Of a stretch of DNA of 64,000 nucleotides, positions 28,840 through 37,099 are shown piece after piece (the stretch's first letter is position 1; every line of letters starts with the position of its first letter). Below the pieces are notes generated by a model that had not been told where the DNA came from, made no database searches, and was given only the letters and a program-made list of their open reading frames with translations. The DNA lies in contig JAHHHS010000029.1 of NCBI GenBank assembly GCA_019359215.1, positions 1 through 64,000 on the forward strand. Reading direction: 5' to 3'. A program made the position numbers and the translations under genes. This DNA is from Nostoc indistinguendum CM1-VF10 (GTDB taxonomy: Bacteria; Cyanobacteriota; Cyanobacteriia; Cyanobacteriales; Nostocaceae).

Positions 28840-29528
28840 TGCAGGCAAAAAATCGTCGGTGTCAAAAATTTCCAAAAATCAAACTAATAAAACGCCAAGA
28901 AATGTGGACACTTACGGCTCAGGGGTGGGCGATTGCAGTCGCTTTTATTGCTTATTTAATTTTTTTCACTATTACTCATGTACACTCATTTCTCGCCGTG
29001 ACTTCCCCAATAAAATCGGCAGAAGTATTAGTTGTTGAAGGATGGCTCCCAGATTATGCGATAAAACAAGCTTTGACTGAATTTAAAAACGGTTCTTATC
29101 GTTTAGTAATTACCACGGGAGGCTCAATAGAAAAAGGTAATTATCTTAGCGAATACAAGAACTTTGCAGAAGTGTCAGCCGCTACCTTCAAAAAACTCGG
29201 TTTAGAATCAGAGAAGGTGGTAGCTGTTCCAACACCTGTAGTAATTAAGGATCGTAGTTATGCATCTGCTGCCGAATTTAATCGCTGGCTATCCAATTCA
29301 AATTTAAATCTACAATCAGTTAATGTTTTTTCCTTGGATGTTCACACCCGTAGAAGTTGGTTGCTGTTCAAAAAACTACTTACCCCTAACATCAAAGTTG
29401 GTGCGATTGCTGCCAAAACACAAGATTATGATCCAAACAAATGGTGGAATTATAGCCAAGGTGTACGGACAATTATTGATGAAGGCATCGCTTATATTTA
29501 TGCACGGTTTTTGAATTGGAAAGCATAA
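28839..29528 (+). CDS. YdcF/DUF218-like protein with membrane anchor
   Basis: A 229-residue protein with one membrane helix (residues 33-51, IAVAFIAYLIFFTITHV) and a DUF218-like domain (ElyC/SanA/YdcF family): SAEVLVVEGWLPDYAI, LVITTGGSIEKG, and VFSLDVHTRRSWLLF. The family is associated with cell-envelope maintenance, but the reaction is unknown. A second possible start is the Met before WTLTAQ (residue 22). It overlaps the stop of the DUF2301 gene by one base. Confidence 0.7.
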   Translation: MQAKNRRCQKFPKIKLIKRQEMWTLTAQGWAIAVAFIAYLIFFTITHVHSFLAVTSPIKSAEVLVVEGWLPDYAIKQALTEFKNGSYRLVITTGGSIEKGNYLSEYKNFAEVSAATFKKLGLESEKVVAVPTPVVIKDRSYASAAEFNRWLSNSNLNLQSVNVFSLDVHTRRSWLLFKKLLTPNIKVGAIAAKTQDYDPNKWWNYSQGVRTIIDEGIAYIYARFLNWKA

Positions 29529-29605
29529 AAATGAGAACTCGTAATTTTGAGTTACAAACTGCGGATTATGTAATATAAAACGTAGCTTTGGTGGGGTGCT
29601 TTTAC

Positions 29606-29699
29606 TATAGCAATCCTAAATGAGTCGTAAAAATCCTCAATTTCTCTCTCTGCGCCTCCGTGGTTAATTTATTTTTACAAATGATTTAGGACTGCTATA
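29606..29699. mobile_element. MITE-like element, 94 bp
   Basis: The element begins TATAGCAATCCTAAAT and ends ATTTAGGACTGCTATA: terminal inverted repeats of about 16-18 bp with one mismatch around a non-coding core (CTCTGCGCCTCCGTGGTTAA). It starts and ends with TA, as expected for a TA-targeting element. No coding capacity. Confidence 0.6.
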
Positions 29700-29722
29700 T
29701 AAGGAATTAGGCAGACATCATA

Positions 29723-30862
29723 TTACTTACCCAGGATTTGTAATAATGCTTGCCGATAAATTTTAAGGCCTTCTGCGTTTAGATGCTCTCCATCGTTCGT
29801 AAAACTCCCTTTAAGAGCATTATTCTCATACAATGATGCTAGTCCTGCTGCTGCAACTGGCACTTTTTCTGTTTCAGCAACTTGGTTAATCAAAGCATTA
29901 ATTTGTTCAACTCTAGAAAGTGGGGCTGCTACAGTTGGATCTGAGCTTGCTGCAACTGTTGAATAAAAAGCCGGAATGAGAAAAATTTCTTTATTTCCCA
30001 TTGTGCGGACAAGTGCGATCGCCTCTTGTAAATTTTTGCTAAATAACTCATCGCTAATTCCATACAAAGCATCATTTCCACCTACGGCAATAATAGCTTT
30101 TTCACATTTCACCTTGGTAGGAATTAAACTTTTAAGTTGTTCCAGTAATGAGATTGTACTCAGACCATTTAAGCCAAAATTAAAAGTCCCGCTCCCAAGG
30201 GTATTTCCAAGTGCAGCCGAAGTAGAATCGCCAAATAAACAACCTGAAAACTGTTTATTTTGGGCAGCAAGTATCTGATATTGCAATGCAATTTTCCCTA
30301 AAGGTGAAGAACTTACATTGTCTTTTGGAGGTGCATCAGCAGAATTAGAAGAAGAATTTGCCATGCCAACTAGCTTAGAAATTTTGGACACATCAACAAC
30401 TAGTTGATTGCTGGGATAGGCTTCTAGAAAGCTGACTAATCCTAGACCTTCTGGTGATCTTGCTCCTATGATCATGGCAGATCGTAGGGCTTGTATACTG
30501 GCTTGATCGCGACGAGCAATCGCTTGGGATGCAAAAGATAAAATCTGCTTACCCATTCCTGTATTTACCAGCTTATCTAAAGCCACAATATCAAGAGACA
30601 TTTTTACCTGAAGAGCATCTTGGAACTTCTGTTTCTCCTCAGCACTAAGGTAATCTAGAAAAGATTGCAAATCGCTAGAAGCCTTTTGTGTCTCGGCATA
30701 GTTGCGTATATCTGCCACCGGGATCGATTGCTCAAACAATCCGTATCTGACAGTAATTTTCTCAGCCGCCAAACTAGGCAACAAACCAATGCCACTGTGC
30801 AACAGTAAAAATATTAAGCACCCAGATAGGCATATTAAAAAACGATAGAAATATTTCATCAC
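29723..30862 (-). CDS. DUF1400 plus SGNH/GDSL hydrolase fusion, exported
   Basis: A 379-residue protein with an N-terminal signal/anchor (residues 6-32). The N-terminal domain (AAEKITVRYGLFEQSIPVAD to about 170) is DUF1400, normally found before alpha/beta hydrolases in cyanobacteria. From about 200 an SGNH hydrolase follows, with block I GDSTSA, block II GLNGLST, block III VGGNDA and block V DGEHLN, so the catalytic Ser, Gly, Asn and His are all present. An exported esterase or deacetylase is likely; the substrate is unknown. Confidence 0.75.
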   Translation of the reverse strand: MMKYFYRFLICLSGCLIFLLLHSGIGLLPSLAAEKITVRYGLFEQSIPVADIRNYAETQKASSDLQSFLDYLSAEEKQKFQDALQVKMSLDIVALDKLVNTGMGKQILSFASQAIARRDQASIQALRSAMIIGARSPEGLGLVSFLEAYPSNQLVVDVSKISKLVGMANSSSNSADAPPKDNVSSSPLGKIALQYQILAAQNKQFSGCLFGDSTSAALGNTLGSGTFNFGLNGLSTISLLEQLKSLIPTKVKCEKAIIAVGGNDALYGISDELFSKNLQEAIALVRTMGNKEIFLIPAFYSTVAASSDPTVAAPLSRVEQINALINQVAETEKVPVAAAGLASLYENNALKGSFTNDGEHLNAEGLKIYRQALLQILGK

Positions 30863-31146
30863 AGAAGATAGTGAAATAAATAGTCAATAGTTAATAGTCA
30901 ATGGTTAAGGGTCAAGAGTCAAGTCGCTTCACTCCAATTAAAAATTAAAAATTATTAATTAAAAATTGCAAGACGCTCCAGGATGAGCTAGTGCTGCGCT
31001 ATGAGTGTTGGCTCTGTACCTAAAATTAATTAAAAAAAGTCAAGGGGCTAAATATTGGGTATTGGATATTTCTTTCCATTCCTTTCTACATCCACAGCCA
31101 ACCCTAATTTGGGAATACTCAATCCAGTAGGCGTGAGGATGAAACC

Positions 31147-32241
31147 GTGGTAGAAGAATGTGCATATTGGATAGCTTGGGCGCAAATATCTGGGGTTGGC
31201 CCGGTATTGCTGCGGCGACTGCAACAGCATTTTGGCACGTTAGCAACAGCTTGGAATGCTACCAAGGTAGAGTTAGGAGAAGTGGAGGGTTTTGGTTTTC
31301 AGACGCTAGAAAAAGTAGTACAACAGCGATCGCGTTTGCACCCAGAACAACTATTCACCAAGCACCAGCAGGAAAATTCCCATTTCTGGACACCAGCAGA
31401 TGCAGATTATCCCCGCTTACTGTTGGAAACTCCGAGTCCACCGCCGATTTTATACTATCGTGGTGAAGTTGAACTCCAAGAAAATCTTGGACAAAAACCG
31501 ATGGTTGGAATTGTCGGAACCCGTCAACCTTCAGAATATGGTATCCGTTGGACTCGCCAAATTAGTACAGCTTTGGCTAAAAATGGCTTTACAGTTGTTT
31601 CTGGGATGGCAGAGGGAATTGACACAGAAAGCCACATCGCCGCGATGAAAGCAGGTGGACGCACGATCGCAGTTCTAGGAACTGGTGTCGATGTCATCTA
31701 TCCCCATAAAAATCGAGATTTGTACAAGCAGATTTTGACGGCTGGGTTAGTCGTGAGTGAGTATCCCACAAAAACCCCACCAGATCGCACGCACTTTCCC
31801 AAACGCAACCGGATTATTGCAGGTTTAAGCCGCGCCATCCTCGTAATGGAAGCGCCTGTAAAATCTGGTGCCCTAATTACTGCTACCTACGCAAATGAAT
31901 TTGGTAGAGTGGACGATCACCCATCTCAAGGATGCTTAAAGTTACTGAACCAAGGAGCTTCTTTCATCCTCAAAGAATTAGATGAACTGTTAACAATGCT
32001 AGGAGCAATACCACAAATTGATGGAGTCGAGGCTTCCACAGCCCCAGAACAGTTGAGTTTAACAACTTTATCGTCAGAATTACAAACGGTAATGGATGCG
32101 TTCGCAAGTGAAGTTTTACCCTTCGATTTGATTGTCCAACAAACCCGCATGACTGCTGGTGCAGTTTCCGGCGCGTTGCTACAGTTAGAACTTATGGGTT
32201 TAGTTTCGCAATTACCAGGAATGCGGTATCAAAAAAGTTAA
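31147..32241 (+). CDS. dprA: DNA processing protein DprA, with a probable small internal deletion
   Basis: DprA protects incoming single-stranded DNA and loads RecA during natural transformation. The 364-residue product (GTG start) has the N-terminal helix-hairpin region, the Rossmann core with VGIVGTRQPSEYG, SGMAEGIDTESH and AVLGTGVDVIYP, and a C-terminal winged-helix domain. At residue 253 it reads ANEFGRVDDHPSQGC; the family normally has GRDVYxLPG between GR and the S/DxP segment. About eight residues appear to be missing in frame at 31903-31908, so function is uncertain. Confidence 0.85.
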   Translation: MVEECAYWIAWAQISGVGPVLLRRLQQHFGTLATAWNATKVELGEVEGFGFQTLEKVVQQRSRLHPEQLFTKHQQENSHFWTPADADYPRLLLETPSPPPILYYRGEVELQENLGQKPMVGIVGTRQPSEYGIRWTRQISTALAKNGFTVVSGMAEGIDTESHIAAMKAGGRTIAVLGTGVDVIYPHKNRDLYKQILTAGLVVSEYPTKTPPDRTHFPKRNRIIAGLSRAILVMEAPVKSGALITATYANEFGRVDDHPSQGCLKLLNQGASFILKELDELLTMLGAIPQIDGVEASTAPEQLSLTTLSSELQTVMDAFASEVLPFDLIVQQTRMTAGAVSGALLQLELMGLVSQLPGMRYQKS

Positions 32242-32311
32242 GAATTAAGAGATAACACTATAGTTGAGCTTTTAGAAACAAAAAGCTGGTGGCGATCGCA
32301 CTTGGATTTTT

Positions 32312-32845
32312 CTAGCTGCTTGATGGGGTAGACGATTCTGGAGATTTTACTACTCTTCTACCCCAAGGTTTAATCACTGAAATGCCGATGATGGCAAGTA
32401 TACAGAGAGTTTGGGTTGCACCACCTATGAGGACTCCATTCAAGTCAAACATATATAGTGGATTGCTCAATGCTTGCGATCGCGCCACATCTGAAATACT
32501 TGTAACTGCATTCACCCACGGACCTAGCCATATAGTTCCTACCACAATTAAAGTAACTGTGGCAATCCATTTGACAATTACCCAGTAGTGTTTGAAGAAT
32601 CCCCAAACGGTGAGCCAGCAGAGAAGCCCTCCTGTTAACAAAGAGAGGTTTGCAGAGGGAATAACCACGAAATCATCAAGTAATTTCAACGTTGTGTTAA
32701 TCGCATACAGTTCGTCACCATTGGTAATATTGGCATTCTTCAACGCGATGGCAACCATGCATAGAGCAGAGCCAAACCAAATGCTACCAGAAGCGACATG
32801 AGCAGAGAGCAACCAGTTTTTCTGTTTAACGTTGAGTTTGGGCAT
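32312..32845 (-). CDS. DUF2269-family membrane protein
   Basis: A 177-residue protein with four predicted helices and an N-terminal WLLSAHVASGSIWFG segment with a conserved His, as in DUF2269. Function unknown. Two palindromes lie between this gene and the upstream MarR gene on the same strand, suggesting local repression of this gene. Confidence 0.7.
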   Translation of the reverse strand: MPKLNVKQKNWLLSAHVASGSIWFGSALCMVAIALKNANITNGDELYAINTTLKLLDDFVVIPSANLSLLTGGLLCWLTVWGFFKHYWVIVKWIATVTLIVVGTIWLGPWVNAVTSISDVARSQALSNPLYMFDLNGVLIGGATQTLCILAIIGISVIKPWGRRVVKSPESSTPSSS

Positions 32846-32901
32846 AAAGTCTCCAAATTTGATGCACGAACAACGGCAGATCAGCTAAATTTAATTAGCT
32901 T

Positions 32902-32929
32902 CCATATAATATGGTTCCTTATTATAATA
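32902..32929 (-). promoter_or_regulatory. Candidate MarR operator palindromes
   Basis: CCATAT-A-ATATGG (32902-32914) is a perfect inverted repeat around one base, and TATTATAATA (32920-32929) is a perfect 10-bp palindrome. Both lie upstream of the DUF2269 gene and just after the MarR gene, the expected place for a locally acting MarR operator. Confidence 0.4.
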
Positions 32930-32970
32930 GGATGAAATTTCCTGACTTCAAAGATATTTACTTGTTTAAG

Positions 32971-33480
32971 TTAAAAATCTCGCATCGCTGGTACTCCTGC
33001 CTGTAGCTTAGACAAGAGTTGTATCAGTGTCTTCTGCTCAGTTAGGCTCAGATGAGCTATCAGTCCAGTAGTTCGACAAAAATGATCTGGCAGCATCTTT
33101 ATCAAATTCTGTTGCCCTTGTTCGGTCATTTGTACGACTAAACGGCGTCTATCTTCTGGGTGTGGTTGTCGCTTCACCCATCCATCTCGTTCCAAACCGT
33201 CTAATAGTCCAGTGATAGTTCCACGGGTTACACCAGAACGTTCAGCACATTCTGAAGGTGTTAAGTGCTGACCATTTGCTCGGAATAATTGCATGAGAAC
33301 TGTAAATTTACCCATAGACAGCTGATGGCGAGCCAAATGGGCATCCAATGCGGCATAAACAAGAGCTGTAGTTTTCAAAAAGGCTAAACAAGTCTCCACT
33401 GCGAGGACATTTAGCTCCGGAAACTGCGTGGCAAGTTCCTCTAACTCGTGTTTTGGTGGGACTTCAGGAGAAACAAACAT
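32971..33480 (-). CDS. MarR-family transcriptional regulator
   Basis: A 169-residue winged-helix repressor-type protein. The DNA-binding domain includes LTPSECAERSGVTRGTITGL, then LDGLERDGWVKRQPHPEDRR, the usual wing signature DRR. Helices on both sides form the dimer interface. It probably senses a small phenolic or oxidant ligand, but the sequence does not show which. It is upstream of, and on the same strand as, the DUF2269 membrane protein. Confidence 0.88.
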   Translation of the reverse strand: MFVSPEVPPKHELEELATQFPELNVLAVETCLAFLKTTALVYAALDAHLARHQLSMGKFTVLMQLFRANGQHLTPSECAERSGVTRGTITGLLDGLERDGWVKRQPHPEDRRRLVVQMTEQGQQNLIKMLPDHFCRTTGLIAHLSLTEQKTLIQLLSKLQAGVPAMRDF

Positions 33481-33565
33481 GGATTTGCAAGCATTAGTTG
33501 ACTAGCTTACTATATGCTGCCTTAGTAAATCTTGCTGTGGCAACTCTACATTCAAAAATCCTAAA

Positions 33566-35131
33566 TTATCTTGGAGGATAATACTGTGGATTCATAACTG
33601 GAGATTGATAACCGTTTGTGGGTACTGTACTTCCCATACTGTTGGGTACAGGACTGACAACAGGAGGCTGATAAACGTTCATAGGTAAGATGCCTGTCGT
33701 ATTATTGGGTACAGGACTCGCAACCTGGGGCTGATAACCGTTTGCGGGTATAATGCTTGTGGTACTGTTGGGTGTGACAGCATTCTGGCTAAACTCTTGG
33801 TAGGCAGCACGAGAAATTGAACTGATCAATTTTTCGGCCCGAGGGTCGTTATTGGGGCGTTGTACCATAACAGCAGCTACATAGCGCTTACCAGTTGGCA
33901 GAGCAATTAAACCTGTATCTGCCAACATTGTGCCAATATCGCCCGTTTTGTGGTATGCTCTTGCTCCTGCTCCCAAACCGGATGGTAGCAGAGTGTCTCT
34001 CTGGGTACGACGCAATATATCGAGCATGAGATCGCGTGATGGCATACTCACTAAATTTCCCTGACTTACAATCGCCATTAAATTCCCCAATTCTTTGGGA
34101 CTAGTGGTGTTTGTGCCTTGCAAATCTGGAAGTTGATTGCGAATTGTTGTGGTTGTCAATCCCCAGTCCCGAAAACGCTGGTTTAACGCCTCCATCCCTC
34201 CCAGCCGGGTAATCAGCATATTTGTCGCCGTGTTGTCGCTGATTGTAATCATTTTAGTGACGACTTCCAAAGCAGCGTACTGAGTTCCGGCGGGTTTATA
34301 TTGCAGATTTCCCGAACCGCCAGCTACCATATCTTGTTGCATGGTCAGCATTTCATCAAGGCGAATTTTCCCCGCGTCCACATCCTGGAAAAAAGCAATT
34401 AAAATCGGCACTTTAATGGTGCTAGCTGCTGGAAAACTGGTAGAGCCATTGACATCTACATAATTACCAGTATCTAAATCTACCAAGAAAACTCCGGGTG
34501 TAAGATTTGGGTTGGTCGTCGCCAAATTTTGCACAACATTTTTTAAAGAGGTAATTTCCTGAGATAGATATAGGCTCGAAGCTGCGGCTGCGGGAGTTTG
34601 GGTAGGTTGTGGCTGCGATCGCCCCATATTACTATTATTAGACGGCGGCGCATAAGTTGTGCTGATGCGATTAGCCGGGTCTAATACTGACAATGCTGTG
34701 CCAACAATTGCACCCATGCCAACACCCACAATCAACAACCGCACAACATACAACAAGGTTTTGGCCATTGGCTTTAACCGCGTCTTCCGCGATGAACGCC
34801 TACCTATTTTTGGCTTTTCCATCCGCACTGTTTTCACCATTACAGCACCTGGTCGAAAGGGAGGAATTTTTCCCTTTACACTAGGCATTGGTTTTACTGC
34901 CCTTGGCATGACTAACCCCGATTTTAGCCTACGTGTAGCACCAGGGATTGGAGGAGAACTGATTTGATTTTTTGGGCGTGTTACTGCCTCTTCTCGACCA
35001 TTGGCAGCTTGCTGCTGGCTATTAACTTTAACTTTCTTCTTTACCACTTTTTGAACTTTTTGTGGCCGTTGACGGCGATTTAAGGGTTGTCGCCGCGAGA
35101 AAGCTGTTAGTTCGTCACTTGACTCTGACAC
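33566..35131 (-). CDS. Class A beta-lactamase-like serine hydrolase, membrane-anchored
   Basis: A 521-residue protein. Residues 1-125 are a basic, proline-rich cytoplasmic tail; one membrane helix follows (about 128-150). The serine hydrolase domain (about 195-425) carries STIK (SxxK), SDN and KTG (in YHKTGDIG), the three active-site elements of class A beta-lactamases and related penicillin-binding enzymes. The C-terminus has imperfect repeats of NGYQP-PVVSPVPN. A true beta-lactamase is possible, but the cytoplasmic tail and repeats point to a cell-wall-related hydrolase. Confidence 0.8.
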   Translation of the reverse strand: MSESSDELTAFSRRQPLNRRQRPQKVQKVVKKKVKVNSQQQAANGREEAVTRPKNQISSPPIPGATRRLKSGLVMPRAVKPMPSVKGKIPPFRPGAVMVKTVRMEKPKIGRRSSRKTRLKPMAKTLLYVVRLLIVGVGMGAIVGTALSVLDPANRISTTYAPPSNNSNMGRSQPQPTQTPAAAASSLYLSQEITSLKNVVQNLATTNPNLTPGVFLVDLDTGNYVDVNGSTSFPAASTIKVPILIAFFQDVDAGKIRLDEMLTMQQDMVAGGSGNLQYKPAGTQYAALEVVTKMITISDNTATNMLITRLGGMEALNQRFRDWGLTTTTIRNQLPDLQGTNTTSPKELGNLMAIVSQGNLVSMPSRDLMLDILRRTQRDTLLPSGLGAGARAYHKTGDIGTMLADTGLIALPTGKRYVAAVMVQRPNNDPRAEKLISSISRAAYQEFSQNAVTPNSTTSIIPANGYQPQVASPVPNNTTGILPMNVYQPPVVSPVPNSMGSTVPTNGYQSPVMNPQYYPPR

Positions 35132-35304
35132 AATTACTCCTTGTGACCCACTTGACTGTTTTCTTGCAGACTCCTAACCCAAAACTTAATCTTTAAGCAA
35201 TATTAATACTCAAATTCCACTTTGCCACTAAGTAGCATTTTTGTGTTTAGTTTAAGCCATATTAAATATTTTGGGGGATGCTTGCGTATATACTAAACAA
35301 ATAA

Positions 35305-36042
35305 TTACAAGTTTTCACCATCTCTTTGGTTTTTAAGGGCCCATTCTACCTGCTGCAAAATTCCTCTGAGCATGGCTACTTCCCCAGTTTTCAGGTGAGC
35401 GCGATTATATAGTTGGCGAAATTTTCCCATGCGACTAGCTGCCGTATGGGGATATATATAACCAATTTTCAGTAATAGTGATTCTAGTTGCTGGTAGTAT
35501 CCTTCCACAACATCTAAGGGTGCGAGTTCAGTTTGGGTTATATTCTGAGTGTCAGGCTGGACACATTGTGACAATTCATAACAGCAGATTGCTACGGCGG
35601 TAGCTAAATTCAGGGCTACATAATCTGGACTCGTGGGAATGCCAACAAACCTCTGTGCATAATTTAATTCTTCATTGCTTAATCCCCGGTCTTCTCTGCC
35701 AAAAATAAGTGCTGCGGGTTTTTCTGGTTCTTCCAGTAACCAAGGTAATGCAGTGCGGGGATTTTCTAAAGGTGTTTCTAAACTGCGAACGCGACCAGTA
35801 GTAGCGATCGCTCGTACACATCCATGCAATGCTTCTGGTAAGGTCGGCACTAATACCGCAGATTCTATAATTTCCTGACCATGAACAGCCATCATCAAAG
35901 CTTCCGTCGATAGCGGATCGCATTGGGGGTTCACTAATACTAAATTATATAGCCCGAAATTTTTCATTACCCTGGCGATCGCTCCGATATTTATCGGCCC
36001 AGCTGGTTCTACCAACACAATTCTTAATCCAGCCAAGCTCAT
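35305..36042 (-). CDS. trmJ: TrmJ-type tRNA (or rRNA) 2'-O-methyltransferase, SPOUT family
   Basis: A 245-residue SPOUT-fold methyltransferase. The N-terminus LRIVLVEPAGPINIGAIARV, FGREDRGLSNEEL and IPTSPDYVALNLATAVAICCYEL are the three SpoU motifs that form the SAM-binding knot. TrmJ methylates ribose 32 of tRNA anticodon loops; rRNA targets cannot be excluded from sequence alone. Length is normal. Confidence 0.85.
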   Translation of the reverse strand: MSLAGLRIVLVEPAGPINIGAIARVMKNFGLYNLVLVNPQCDPLSTEALMMAVHGQEIIESAVLVPTLPEALHGCVRAIATTGRVRSLETPLENPRTALPWLLEEPEKPAALIFGREDRGLSNEELNYAQRFVGIPTSPDYVALNLATAVAICCYELSQCVQPDTQNITQTELAPLDVVEGYYQQLESLLLKIGYIYPHTAASRMGKFRQLYNRAHLKTGEVAMLRGILQQVEWALKNQRDGENL

Positions 36043-36154
36043 TTTTTGCCTCCTGCGATCGCACCATAAGATACTTTTAGGCTAATTCTCAGCGTTGTGG
36101 TTCTGCTGAAAATTTTCCTTGAAATCATTGTAGCTGTGTAAGTGAATGCCTGCG

Positions 36155-36421
36155 TCAACGAAGAGGAAAGGGAGCAGGGAGCAGCAACCGTTCTTGCATT
36201 TCGGGAGTAGGTTTAAATTCAGCAATTTGTTCAGGAGTGGGGTTGCTGGCCAAAAAATCTCGGATATATCGGTAAATTTGTGCTGGTACAGCAGGTTGAA
36301 GCAATTCAGGTAAGCGTAGATAGGAAGTAGCTTGCCATATATAGAATTTAAAATTTTGCTGCTTAAATGTAATTACATACACATTGTATAGAAAACTAAG
36401 TATAAAGTAACAGGACAGCAT
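36155..36421 (-). pseudogene. Short fragment of a hypothetical gene
   Basis: The frame encodes LPELLQPAVPAQIYRYIRDF then LASNPTPEQIAEFKPTPEMQ, which resembles the C-terminal part of small Nostocales proteins of the IYxxxxxFLxxxPTPEQI type. It ends in a heptad repeat (GGAGCAGGGAGCAG), which probably replaced the true C-terminus. The N-terminal 30 residues look non-coding. No function can be assigned. Confidence 0.35.
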
Positions 36422-36514
36422 AAATCAAGATTCTTTTAATAAAAAAGTATTTTCGCTGAACATTCATTTATGCTGGCTAACTTTTCCGAAACATAGCTAG
36501 AGATAAGAGAACCT

Positions 36515-36943
36515 ATGCAACGTGTATTTAAGCAAAGTTTTATAGTTTCAGTAACTACTGCGATCGCATTATTATTTGTAGGTTGTGAAGAAAGTAAAGT
36601 TGCTCAATGTAGCAAAGTCATAAAGCTTGCTAATCAGGCATCAACTCTAGGTCAAGAATTCGGTAAAAATCCTAATTCGGCAAATTCTAAAGCTTTAACT
36701 GAACTTGCTAGTAAGATAAATCCACTTGCCAAGGATATGAAAGCGCTAGAAATTAAATATGGAAACTTGCAAGGTTTCCAAATGCGCTTTCTTACATTCT
36801 ATCAAAACATCAGCAACGAGTTGAATAATGCAGCAATAGCTATAGAAAAAAATAATCTACCAGCAACACAGAGAATTTTGGTATCTCTGACAAGAAGTAG
36901 TACCGAAGAAAATTCGATAGTCAACGAGATTAATAGCTACTGA
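36515..36943 (+). CDS. Putative lipoprotein
   Basis: A 142-residue protein with a type II signal peptide: basic start MQRVFKQSF, hydrophobic core, and lipobox LFVGC, with the acylated Cys at residue 24. The mature part is helical and hydrophilic (LANQASTLGQEFGKN and so on) with no recognised domain. Probably attached to a membrane on its outer face. Function unknown. Confidence 0.65.
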   Translation: MQRVFKQSFIVSVTTAIALLFVGCEESKVAQCSKVIKLANQASTLGQEFGKNPNSANSKALTELASKINPLAKDMKALEIKYGNLQGFQMRFLTFYQNISNELNNAAIAIEKNNLPATQRILVSLTRSSTEENSIVNEINSY

Positions 36944-37099
36944 TCAGACAAATAATTAACTATGCACCAAAAGTTTTAATACAATTTTTTGCAAACTTGC
37001 ACCAAATAACTCTTAATTTATCTCCTAGTTTGCGATTAATTTAGTAAATATTATGTGCATGTTCACTTTTCAATAATATAGGTGTATCTACTATAGATT

